From contig QANY01013209.1 in NCBI GenBank assembly GCA_003255025.1, forward strand, positions 1,178,001 through 1,242,000: a stretch of DNA of 64,000 nt. The letters run 5' to 3'. Position numbers and translations under genes: made by a program. This document shows positions 49,526-60,470 of the stretch, piece by piece. The stretch comes from Datisca glomerata (lineage: Eukaryota; Streptophyta; Magnoliopsida; Cucurbitales; Datiscaceae). Positions within the stretch are counted from its first letter, which is position 1. Each line of letters opens with the position of its first letter. The notes beneath the pieces were generated by a model that had not been told where the DNA came from, did not search any database, and was given only the letters and a program-made list of their open reading frames with translations.

Positions 49526-49779
49526 TGAAATGAAAATCAACGAAAAAATCAAATTTTGTAGAAAAAATCATAATTTTTGAAATGACATGTTTGTCGATAA
49601 AAAGGGGACTTTTCGCGACCATATTATATGTTGGTCGGCAAAAGTCCAACTACTATTTTCGTCGCAAAACTATTGTCCTCACCGCGCGCAGAACTGACCC
49701 CCCCTCCCCACACCTGCGACAGAGCTAAGTCTCCTTTCTCTTCTCCCTCAACCTCATCTAAATTGCAGATTACAGTCTT

Positions 49780-50000
49780 ACTCGTCTCCCTCGTCAGTCG
49801 TCTCCCTTGTCAGTCGTCTCCCTCAACCTTGTCTAAATTGCAAGTTACAGAACCCTGGTCAGTCATCTCCCTTAACCTCGTCAGTCGTCTCCCTCAACCT
49901 CGTCAGTCGTCTCCCTCAACCTCGTCAGTCGTCTCCCTCATGTCCTCTTCTGTCGTCTCCCTCATGTCCTCTTCTGTCGTCTCCCTCATGTCCTCTTCCA
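49780..50000. repeat. Minisatellite of about 22-24 bp in the CACTA
   Basis: Repeats of TCGTCTCCCTCAACCTCGTCAG change into TCTGTCGTCTCCCTCATGTC towards the right. Roughly eight copies in all, read as a serine/valine/leucine-rich frame on +. Confidence 0.8.
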
Positions 50001-50539
50001 TTTCTTCGTTCTTCTTTCTCCTTCTTCCCTTCTTACTTCTCCTTTTCAGAACCCTCGTCAGGTACACTCTTCACTCTCTCTCTGTCAATATCTCTCTCAG
50101 CTGCCATTAGACCTCATTTTTTTTCTTGCATGTTTTTTGGTTGCAGATAAAGCAAAATATGGGCATCAATCACCTTCTTTGTTCGACTATCAAATCCCAG
50201 GTATTAAATTTTCAATGCCCCTTTTGGAATTTCATCATACTTACATCTTCCTCGTCTGATCTTATTGACCCATTTTTCATCTTTCTCCCTATTGCTCTCT
50301 ATCATTGGGATCATGTTGTTCTCGCCTACAGTTTTGTGGGTTTCACTTTATTGAGTTCGCAATGACTGATTTTCTGTTTCTGAGATTGTTGGAAAAAGGA
50401 GTGATTTCAATTTTCCCCTTTGACTTCTATTTTGTCTATACAACTTCTGGGAAAGTTTTACTGTTCATTCTGGGATTGGTTAAATTAATCAAAATTAATC
50501 TATGTTCGTTTTATTACTTTTCTGCTTCCTATTTGATTG

Positions 50540-51916
50540 TGGAAAGGAAATACGCTGAAGCTGCGTCTCTGTGCCCTAAATTATTGCGAGGATCTGCTTC
50601 TGCTTGGGAGAGGTACACTTTGTATTTAGTTGTAAATGCTGAGCTCTTGTAAGATCTTGTAATATCACCTACTCATTCAATTTAAACTTGGGCTTTTCAT
50701 TTTAAAGATGGGGTTTTCACTTTGCTCATCTCCGTCAACTTCCTGTATTGGTTCCCTACATACCCACAGATAACCCTAGACTTCATGATACTGCTTATGA
50801 GGTTTGTACCCGGAGACTTGTTCTCAGATGTTTATGAAATTTATCACTCTTTTAGTTACAAACTCTAGGATTCACATGCAGGCTGCTCTTGTAGCTCTGG
50901 CTGCAAATCCATTGTTTCGTAAAGAGCTATTGTCAACGGTTAAGTCTTGGCCACCTGTGATTTATTCTGTCTTGACTGTTATTTCAGCCATTGAACCTCA
51001 ACTTAATACATCATCAATTATTGATACACTCAGAGGTGATTTATAAGATTTTTACCTGTTGTAGGTTTAACTTTCCTACCACTTAGTGATTTTTATGGAA
51101 ATGTCCCTTCTGCATCAGGCGTTGGTAGAGTTATATGTAATTGATGGTACCAGTAAATTTAAGCTCCACTTCTTCCCACTAGAATTGTTATTTATATCAT
51201 GCCTCTTTGTCAATCTTCTTGGAGAAACATGGTGTTTACCCTATTTAATGTTCATATATGTATTTGCTCTAATCTTTTTCTTTTCGTTCTGTTTTTTTCA
51301 GCTTCTGAAACCAGATATATTTGACTTCATTGAAAAACACAATTTACAAGAAGTCATTCGCGAGAAGGTATAGCAATTATATATGGGGTGAGCTTATGAT
51401 TTTGGCCTCTATAATTTTGTGTTTCATGTCAATTATATACCTTCACTGATAGAGGGTAAAAAAGTTTCTTGACAATTATGGTGATGGAGTTATGTTTGTG
51501 ATTGAGTTTTAATGTTCAAGTTTCAACCACTTTTTGCAATATACTTTCTGACAATTTTAACTACCCGATTTATAATATTAAAGTTTTGAGCTCTAATGTA
51601 ATGTTATTCTCAATAACAACGACATCCGATAGTTTTGCAGTCATGGGTTTTTTTAAATTTTCAGCATGCCATTGATATTGCTGTCACTTTTGTTTGACAA
51701 TGGCCATATTGACTAATAAAAAAGACTCATGGGATAAGAATTCTCTTCATCCTTCTGAAACATGGCAAAATAATAATAATCCAAAGTTTTCTGTGTGCAC
51801 TTAAGGTTATGTTGATCCGTTCTTATTGTTGTTTGAATCTGTAATAGCTTAAAGTTTCTCTACCCCCATTATTGCAGGTTGTCCAACTCATGATGTTAGA
51901 CTGCAAGCGTGCAGTA
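50540..51916 (+). pseudogene. VPS41: Captured VPS41 exons (HOPS complex subunit fragment)
   Basis: Six exon pieces of plant VPS41 lie in gene order with their introns: about 50540-50612 (ERKYAEAASLCPKLL), 50708-50801 (HFAHLRQLPVLVPYIPT), 50882-51035 (STVKSWPPVIYS and SAIEPQLNTSS), about 51119-51151 (ALVELYVIDG), 51302-51367 (LLKPDIFDFIEKHN) and 51878-51916 (VVQLMMLDCKRAV). Most keep AG/GT borders. VPS41 is a HOPS tethering subunit in vacuolar fusion. This is the region after the WD40 domain; the N- and C-terminal parts are missing. The 51119 exon junction no longer keeps phase. The fragment lies inside a CACTA, so it is a transduplicated piece; a functional VPS41 should be elsewhere in the genome. 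Confidence 0.85.
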
Positions 51917-53850
51917 ATACATATTATACATGTTATTTCAGATATTTCTTGCAACATTAGGTTATAGTCATTTTTATTGATTATTATGTTTCCCTACTGG
52001 ATCATAAAAAAGACTTCCTCTTTTATGATGGTGTAGTGTATATAATGACTTCTATGATAAAAATGTCATAATAAAAAAATGTTGTCTTAGAGTCATATTC
52101 GACAGATGTTCCACTACTACAATTTTGGCCTTCGATGACGGTGAAAATCCGTCATTTTAACCCTATAGTGATGATTGACCGCCTTCATTTATCGGGCTGT
52201 CATCTTTACTAATTTTATACAAAACCATCATAGGGTGCCACGAAAAGTAATTAGATGATGGGGATTTCCCGTTATCATGGGTGCTGTCAAAAGCATTTAG
52301 ATGACGATGAATCTCCGTCATTATAGGTGCCGTCAAAAGTAATTAGATAACATGGAATCCGTCATCTAATGTCCAAATTATTTAAAAAAACTGTCATGGA
52401 AAGACAAAAATTAGATATATGCTCAAACTTAAATTTTTTTATATACATTAAATTGCTTGCTTCATACATATTGATTATAAAATAAATCATTTTAAACTTG
52501 AGAAAAGTATCTAAAACTTGAAGTTTTAGCTAATTACCTTAGTTTTTCACTCTTGAAGCAAATTGTAATGACTATAACCTGTCTAGATTTTCTTATCACA
52601 TTTTTTCATTAGTAGAGCATCATTAAAACATGTTACCTAAGTTTGAGTTGATATCTTTTGAACTAAACAATAAAAGATGCAACCTTATTCGCATAATTGA
52701 TGAACACAGATAAAAATGCTACACAAGACATCATAAAGTTTGAGCTTTTTTGCCATTGATATTTACTGCTTCAGCACAATAATACTAAAATTTCCAAATT
52801 ATTATATTGCTGAAGTATCTTAGTAGAAGAAAATAATTCAGATTAACCCCCCCTCCCCCAATTCCTCTCTAATTTATGCTGGTCCATAGAGATTTAATAC
52901 CATAATAAATCAAAGAACTCAAGTACTCAATATATTAATATGCATTTCCAAAGCTACTAATATCATACGAGAATGTTTCAATCACAAACTAACATTTTAA
53001 TTTAACAAGAGAAGTTGTTAGCATCGAAGCAAAAATGTCGCAGAGCCATCGGCCCCACAACACGTAGATCTTAAATAGGATTGAACTTCGTTCAAATAGA
53101 GTCAAGAATGCAAAAAATAGTACAAGTTCGTACACAGCTTTAAAAAACCTCAGTCGAGACCCTGATATTTTATTTTTCAGATTCTAGATTAGAGTTGTAA
53201 ATCCTCCGTACCATTTCTTGTAATTAGTTTATCACATTAATATACTAAAGTTTCTTACGAAAAGGGGGGTTGCATCTTCTAATGGCTCCTGTAGAGGCCC
53301 CAAAATATATAGTTAAATAATAAACGGATGATAAACCTAATGGTTCAAGAGTATCAATGAATCTAGTCATAGAAGAAATGATATCAGTGTAGTACGACAT
53401 TTGGATAAAATAACAAAAACAGTGACCGATGATAGGTCAAAGAAAAGATGTGAGGCATAAATCATTACAAGATTTAACATGATGCTTTGCTTAGTGAAAT
53501 TCTTGGGTGATAATTCCACTTCATATTCTTTCTTCTTCTCATCATTAAGGGGTAAAAAGAGGAAAAAAATAAGTTGTAACAACATTTAAGTGAACATGCG
53601 ATGAGAAATACAACAAAAAATCTTGAAGGATCAGACAGAATTTACATCTAAGCAAAATATAAAAGCTACCAATGGATGTTGCCCAATAAAGTTTGCAAGT
53701 CATCCTTTGATTAACAAGAATTATACTAGAGATGACAACATTTCCTAGATGTAAAGAAGATTCTGGGAATACATTGATGACAATTCAAATCAAATAATAA
53801 TAGAAAATGACTTAGTAAAATATAAAAGTACAAAATTTGTAGTAAACTAC

Positions 53851-56800
53851 CTGACCCCTTCATGAGGAGAATGAGTAAGCTGAACAAGAGCTTCAAGAGC
53901 ACCTGCCTCTCGTCCAACAATGACATTGTTACTATTGTTATCTCCATGAGCAATCAAATTAGCCAATGCATGAGTAACCTTGGTACACAATAGCAATATT
54001 AGAACAAGTGAAACCCCAAAAGGTGCCAAATATTAGAACATGGGACATGACCCAAAGGTCCCAAACAACCATGAAGAGAGAATGAATAGTGTGTGTAGCA
54101 ACACGGCATGAACTACACAAAAGTAACACTTTGAACTACAAACAATTTTCATTTTCTCTATACAATAAGTCCGTAGTTAAAAAATAACTAAGATGACAAG
54201 AAACCATCAAAGGAGATAGAATCCCAAATACCAACTAAGAGAAGTCAAAGCACTACTAAAATAAACAATCTTTCTAAAGGCCTTATGTGAAAGGAGACGG
54301 AACTAAAGATTACAAATGCCAAAGACTCCTTATTGGATTCAACTGTAATCATATATATTGGATATGCATATGAAGTTGGTACTTAATCATTGAAGTCAAT
54401 GAGCACCTCGTCCTGCACCTTTTTAATGAAATTAGACATGATACATGTCAGTTAACCATAATGAGACAAAGCAGTCATCACATTATGAACCTTGATGAAG
54501 TGAAAGTCAATGAAAAAACTCCCAAGGATTATTATCTGTCATAAAACATGCTTTACGCTGAAAGCAGCTTTATGGAAATACAATAAGAATAACCAACGCA
54601 CATCAGATCAGGTTAACATTACTTTATACTATTCAACATGTTCTTTTGGTTATAATAATCGACCTTTTTAAAATTTACAAGCACATACACTAACAAGAAA
54701 TACTTAATCCAAAAGCCACCTAATTATTCTAGCTAGTTATAGCAAAATTTAGGTGACGTAAACAATATGATAAGAAAATCATAACAAAGGACCTTCCATC
54801 TATTATCTTTAATGTGTCTCCCCATGCATAGCACTTACACACACTATAAAATAAAGAACCAAAAGACTATGTTCTTTCTAATAGAAATTATGGCTACCTG
54901 TTCCTGCACTCTTTCAAACTTGCAGTTGCGAGCAAGCATTACCAAATCATGTACACCACCTACCCCTGCAACCTTGGTGCTACATTTATCATCAGCTGTC
55001 AAATTTTCCAATGCACAAGCTGCACATTCTTGAAAAAAATGGGTCAAACTTGTAGAGTTAGCGAGTGTTCCTCAATAGAAAAACTATTTAATTCAAAAAC
55101 TATTCTTGAAAGTCAGAGTAGTTTATCTTACTAGAGTATAATGATAGGAACTCAAATAATAAATGAGAGTACATTCTTGAAGAGTTTGTATTTTCTTAAT
55201 AGAAAAACTCTTCATTCTTGGTCGAAGCTCAAGCCATCACTAAAGACACCATTTTCCTTCAAGATCCTGACGAGTTTGTCATATCTTATGACTATTCGAC
55301 ATAGATAGAGAGCGATCGAGATCAAGATCGAGATAGAGAGAGCGAGAGCGAGAGAGAGAGAGAGAGAGAGAGAGAATAAGAGAGATGTGGAAAGTGAACT
55401 TTGGGTTCAAGTGGTGTTCATGTACACCACCTGCCACTGCAACCTTGGTGCTACATTTATCATCAGTTGTCAAATTTTCCAATGCACCAGCTGCACGTTC
55501 CTGAAAAAAATGGGTCAAACTTGTAGAGTTAGCAAGTGTTCCTTAATAGAAAAACTATTTAATTCAAAAAATATTCTTGAAAGTCAGAGTAGTTTATCTT
55601 ACTAGAGTATAATGATAGGAACTCATATAATAAATGATGTTAAATGGAAGAATTTACCAGAACACCACCACCAGATGACCATTTAAATATAAGATCAACT
55701 AAAGCTTTCACTCCACCAGCCTCGACAATGGAACCCTAACGAGGGAACTCTTATTTATTACCAACAAAAATTGAGTACATGCTAATGTCATTACTTAATA
55801 AAAAACAATATAGAGCCATAATTAAACCTCATGCTCCTCTCCAACAGAAAGATTCCACAGTCCTCCAACAACCTCTTCAACAACCAGCCTGCTTGTGGAT
55901 CTTGCCAAGCCAGCAAGTATATCGATTCATCCTTCTTCAGCTACAGCTTTTGCCACATTAGCATTTACGGACAAGTTTGCTAAGGCCTACATCAGCAAAA
56001 GAGTCAAGAAGGTAATTTATCCCAAAGCGAAATTCACACTTGAAAGAAGTGAACATTTCCATTCTTTCCTAGACATATGCTTATATGTCTTATCACAATG
56101 AATGAAGAGTTTGTATTTTCTTATAATAATAACCTTTGCAGCTTCAGATTGAAGACCTTCTCTGCAAGACTTTGCAAGGTCTAGAAGGAGCCGTATGCCA
56201 CCGCCACTCATGGATGCCTCAGCCCTTCTCCAATCTATGCGAGCATTTTCATCATCGATGACAACAAAAGTCGCAAGACCTGTAGCTTCTCTTTCTTGAA
56301 CATCCTCCTGTGAACTCCGGATATAGAAATTCTTGCCACTATTTTACCAAGTGACTTATAGAAATTCTCGGTCGAAGCTCAGGCCATCACCAAAGACACC
56401 ATTTTCCTTCAAGATCCTGACAAGTTTGTCATATCTTACGACTATTCGACATAGATAGAGAGCGATCGAGATCCAGATTGAGAGAAAGAGAGCGAGAGAG
56501 CGAGAGAGAGAGAGAATGAGAGAGATGTGGAAAGTGAACTTTGGGTTCAGGTGGTGTTCATGTACACCACCTGCCACTGCAACCTTGGTGCTACATTTAT
56601 CATCAGTTGTCAAATTTTCCAATGCACCAGCTGCACGTTCCTGAAAAAAATGGGTCAAACTTGTAGAGTTAGCAAGTGTTCCTTAATAGAAAAACTATTT
56701 AATTCAAAAACTATTCTTGAAAGTCAGAGTAGTTTATCTTACTAGAGTATAATGATAGGAACTCATATAATAAATGATGTTAAATGGAAGAATTTACCAG

Positions 56801-57488
56801 AACACCTTCACCACCAGATGACCATTTAAATATAAGATCAACTAAAGCTTTCACTCCACCAACCTCGGCAATGGAACCCTAACAAGGGAACTCTTATTTA
56901 TTACCAACAAAAATTGAGAGTACATGCTAATGCCATTACTTAATAAAAAACAATATAGAGCCATAATTAAACCTCATGCTCCTCTCCAACAGAAAGATTC
57001 GACAGTCCTCCAACAGCCTCTTCAGCAACCAACCTGCTTGTGGATCTTGCCAAGCCAACAAGTATATCGATTCATCCTTCTTCAGCTATAGCTTTTGCGA
57101 CATTAGCATTTACGGACAAGTTTGCTAAGGCCTACATCAACAAAAGAGTCAAGAAGGTAATTTATCCCAAAGCGAAATTCACACTTGAAAGAAGTGAACA
57201 TTTCCATTCTTTCCTAGACATATGCTTATATGTCTTATCACAATGAATGAAGAGTTTGTATTTTCTTATAATAATAACCTTTGCAGCTTCAGATTGAAGA
57301 CCTTCTCTCCAAGACTTTGCAAGGTCTAGAAGGAGCCGTATGCCACCGCCACTCATGAATGTCTCAGTCCTTCTCCAATCTATGCGAGCATTTTCATTAT
57401 CGATGACAACAAAAGTCGCAAGACCTGTAGCTGCTCTTTCTTGAACATCCTCCTGTGAACTCCGAATTATAGAAATTCTTGCCCCCAT
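53851..57488 (-). pseudogene. ARABIDILLO-type armadillo-repeat exons, captured and partly duplicated
   Basis: Minus-strand exons match the armadillo repeats of plant ARABIDILLO F-box/arm proteins. Right copy: 57488-57279 (SSQEDVQERAATGLATFVVI and GGGIRLLLDLAKSWREGLQS), 57131-56973 (ALANLSVNANVAKAIAEEG, then an in-frame TGA), 56878-56798 (GGVKALVDLIFKWSSGG) and 56640-56560 (ERAAGALENLTTDDKCSTK). A second copy lies at about 56330-55420. A third, partial copy runs on to 55030-54898 (with LARNCKFERVQEQ) and a last exon at 53978-53851 (GREAGALEALVQLTHSPHEG). Introns and most splice sites are kept. In Arabidopsis these proteins promote lateral root formation. F-box and C-terminus are absent; this cannot be a working gene. 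Confidence 0.85.
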
Positions 57489-57515
57489 TTAACCAAGTGA
57501 CTTATAGACATTGTT
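55220..57515. repeat. Two tandem 1.15-kb units with ARABIDILLO exons
   Basis: The marker GGTCGAAGCTCA starts at 55220, 56370 and 57516, a spacing of 1150 and 1146 bases. Each unit holds a GA-rich microsatellite, the truncated last exon and three further exons. The two units are nearly identical by eye, differing by small indels (such as CACCAC against CACCTTCACCAC near 55665/56805). Confidence 0.9.
55334..55378. repeat. GA microsatellite in the tandem unit
   Basis: A long (GA)n run. Shorter counterparts occur at about 56480-56523 and 57605-57645, showing slippage after duplication. Confidence 0.8.
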
Positions 57516-58906
57516 GGTCGAAGCTCAAGCCATCACCAAAGACACCATTTTCCTTCAAGATCCCGACGAGTTTGTCATATCTTACGACTATTCGACATAG
57601 ATAGAGAGCGATCGAGATTGAGATAGAGAGAGAGAGAATGAGAGAAGATGTGGAAAGTGAACTTTGGGTTCAAGTAAAGGATAAGGGAAAAAGAAGTGTA
57701 AAAAATGAAATTAGGGTGGCTTAAATAAGATGACATTTTTTTAAAATAAAATGAACTTTGGCTAATAAGTGAGTTTTTTATACTATAAAATGATGACTTT
57801 ATTTTCACACTATCATCGCAGGTAAGACATTTATGACAGTTAATAAAAAATATCATATTATCAAAATTATCTCACCCAATACTTTTTTCGTTTGACAGAT
57901 TTTACAAAATTATCATTGTACTAAATAGGTGGCTGTTATTGTATCCCATTTTTATAGTAGTATTCCTATAAGCCTCAGGATAAAGAAATCATCAGCCATA
58001 AAAATGGTCCTTCCTTCGATGTTTCTTTGTATTGATCATTTTCAATCTCTTGGCCCTCATGGCGTGTCAAAGTCTTGTTAATAATTATAGAAGGTCATTC
58101 TGCATTGATTTAAAAGTTTATGGCATGAACAGGAACTCGATGACTTTTGCCCGGAGGATACTTCTTTTGCATGAAGATTATTGCAATTAAATTAAAGTTG
58201 TGTTTACTTAAGATTGGAAATTTCTGAAGAACGACAAATGCTTGTCTGCTAGAAACTTATGGGGAATTAAGTTTTAATAGAATTGGTCATGTGATTATGT
58301 GGAAAGAAAGAAAGCATTGTAGGAACCATTATGCATCAGAATACTTACTAAACACCTGTTTGGTTCCAATGCATGCTTGCATGTGTTTTTGTTTTTGTTT
58401 TCAAATATGGTGCATTTTCAATTCGAGTTGATTTACTATTGCCTTTTAACAATTTTCTGTTTTCTTTGTACTTATCTGAATTTAAACTTGGTAATTATAT
58501 TTGTAGGTTCGGTCAATTCGGCCACTTGTTGGGTTTTGCTCCAAATATGATAGGTAGACAATTTGTTCTGTCTCATGTATTCAGAATCAAAACATCCTAG
58601 CTGTTAATATTTCATTTTCACCCAGTTCATATTTCGCTAGCTATTTTTTTCTTCTTCTAAATTAGATGGTTCCCTTTGCAATTCCTCTTATCTATCCATC
58701 TCAAATATTAGAATTTTAGTCATTGTATTACTTTTAGAATCAATCTGAGATATGTAGTATCTTTTTTATCTTTGATCCAAACTTAATTATTTAATTTTGG
58801 CATGACATGTTACTTTGTTTATTTTAAATACATTCTGATTGATGATCATTGTCTAAAGATAATAGTGTTAGATTTATCTTGAATTTAGCTTATCGTGATG
58901 TTATAG

Positions 58907-59172
58907 GATTGCATGTGTACGTTACAAGATGAGCCTATTATCGAGGATGCCGCACTTTGCACTGAAGAAGAGATAGTTGAAAAAGTTCTCAGGTGAAATA
59001 AAAATTTTGGATGAGGAGTGGGCATCTTCCAAGAAAAAGAGTCTATATAATGAAAATATAGAATTAAAGAAAAAAAATGAAGTCGGTGGAGGACCAACTA
59101 CAAATGTTACTCGTTCGGGCTCGTCAAAATGGTTTTTCATCTCTTGATGATGACTCAATAGCGGAAGCGTGA
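58907..59172 (+). pseudogene. Probable C-terminal exons of the outer CACTA transposase-associated protein
   Basis: After an AG acceptor at 58905-58906 the frame reads LQDEPIIEDAALCTEEEIVE then KVL. This resembles the EEEI-DKVLG segment of plant Ptta/En/Spm transposase proteins. A second part encodes a charged, coiled-coil-like end (EEWASSKKKSLYNENIELKK, then after a one-base shift KSVEDQLQMLLVRARQNGFS), stopping at 59170-59172. The position just inside the right terminus fits a CACTA. Assignment is from motif memory and is moderate. Confidence 0.5.
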
Positions 59173-59459
59173 TGTTCAGAATATTTGTTAAGCTTCGTAG
59201 TTCTAACAATTAAGCTTTAGATACTCTCTGTATGACTTATCTTTTTTTTGATACATTTGTGAACCACATTTTGTTGTGAATTATGTTTTAGAGATTTTGT
59301 AGTGAACTACTACTTTGTTAAGTTACATATATTAATGACTAATAGATGTATTTCTTATAAAAAAATCGGGTTTGATAAATTTTTGAATGATTATTACTAT
59401 CACAAGTGTATATAAAAATTAAAAATTCAGTATTTTTTATTTTCATTCTAGAAAAATAA

Positions 59460-59855
59460 AATTTGGTCGATTTTTTATTTACATTCTAGAAAAATAAAAA
59501 TTGGTCGCCAAAAATATTTTGCCACCAAATAAAATTGGTCATAAAAAACATTTGGCGAACAAGTAAAAGTTGGTCGCTAAAGACTTTAGGCGACAAAAAT
59601 AATTTTGGTCGCAAAAGAATTGCTTTTTTCATCGCAAAAACGTTTTGCGATCAACTATTTTTTTTCGTCGTAAAAACCTTTTACGACCAAAGATTCTTCA
59701 TCGTGAAAGGTCTAAAGCGACGAAGTTCATTTTTCATTGCTATTGACTTTTGCTAACGAACCGAAAGCGATGACGTTTGCGAAGAACATATGTTCATCGC
59801 ATTAGACTTTTAGCGACGTGATTTTTGATCGCCAAAGCCCCTGTTTCTTGTAGTG
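59460..59855. repeat. CACTA right subterminal repeats and terminus
   Basis: About ten short direct and inverted copies of GGTCGCAAAA / TTTTGCGACC and GTCGCTAAA variants end in the terminus CTTGTAGTG at 59847-59855. En/Spm transposition proteins bind such subterminal arrays. Confidence 0.8.
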
Positions 59856-60470
59856 AATGAACTTGGAACCTCAGGATACTAAGAATTATACAATTATTAG
59901 GTTGATAGTCATTCACCTACTTATACATGGTACTATCATATGGAAGGCATTATATAATGAGTAAGAGGTCAAAGATAGTTACATTGAGTAATATAAAACA
60001 CATTTAGCTTCCAATTATGATTTTATAATTGATTTATTCATAATTAATAATCAATAAATTTGATTATGGGTTTTAATTGGTAGTTTTATTAATTATGTGA
60101 CCAAGGGTATTCTTGTCCTTTTAGTCCCCTTACTGGCCTATGAATTCAGGTTACGTTGTGTCTGAACTAATTTAATAAACAAGTAGCGCAATGTGATACC
60201 TTATACCCAACCAAGTGAATTAAAAAATTTGCTTAATATTTATTTTAAAAGGTCACAAATGAACTAAAATTAATTAATTTAATTTTATCATTAAAAAATA
60301 TACGGTCGGGAATAAATTCCAAATAGTTGCTTTTGAATGGGTTACATTCAATTGTAATCGTGGTTGTTAAAGTGATCGATTGGGCAGTTCTTCAGTGAAT
60401 GGTTTGTACAGACTTGAAGAAGTGAGGAAAGTCTTCATTAAAAATTCTGAAAACTATCTTCACGCTCTCT
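59856..60470 (+). repeat. Copia LTR, right part (continues 48219-49525)
   Basis: AATGAACTTGGAACCTCAGG, GGCATTATATAATGAGTAAG and ATTATGATTTTATAATTGAT correspond in order to the reverse complement of 30680-30500. About 370 bases of the LTR that exist in the 30.7-31.0 kb copy are missing at the CACTA site. Confidence 0.7.

Larger units (their letters stand above)
52112..57962. mobile_element. Inner CACTA transposon with TSD TTC, carrying ARABIDILLO exons
   Basis: The left end is CACTACTACAATTTTGG and the reverse complement of the right end is TACTACTATAAAAATGG. TTC is duplicated at 52109-52111 and 57963-57965, the 3-bp length expected for CACTA. Subterminal short repeats with GTCAT / ATGAC lie at 52130-52380. 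Total 5851 bp. No transposase was recognised, so it is non-autonomous. It is inserted between the VPS41 exons and the transposase-like exons of the outer CACTA. Confidence 0.75.
49560..59855. mobile_element. CACTA (En/Spm) transposon, left end truncated, carrying VPS41 exons
   Basis: The right end reads inwards on the minus strand as CACTACAAGAAACAGGGGC, a standard plant CACTA terminus, ending at 59855. Subterminal repeats of the GGTCGCAAAA / TTTTGCGACC kind fill 59460-59830 and reappear at 49590-49670 on the left, but no CACTACAAGAAA terminus is found there. The interior holds VPS41 exons (50540-51916), a second CACTA (52112-57962) and transposase-like C-terminal exons (58907-59172). Without the nested element it is about 4.4 kb. 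Confidence 0.75.

Noticed and set aside
50126..51373. Continuous plus-strand ORFs as new proteins
   Set aside because: They run through introns of the VPS41 fragment; only the segments between AG and GT sites match a family.
53367..53585. 72-codon minus-strand frame between the inner CACTA left end and the last armadillo exon
   Set aside because: Hydrophobic and AT-driven, with no splice context or family signature.
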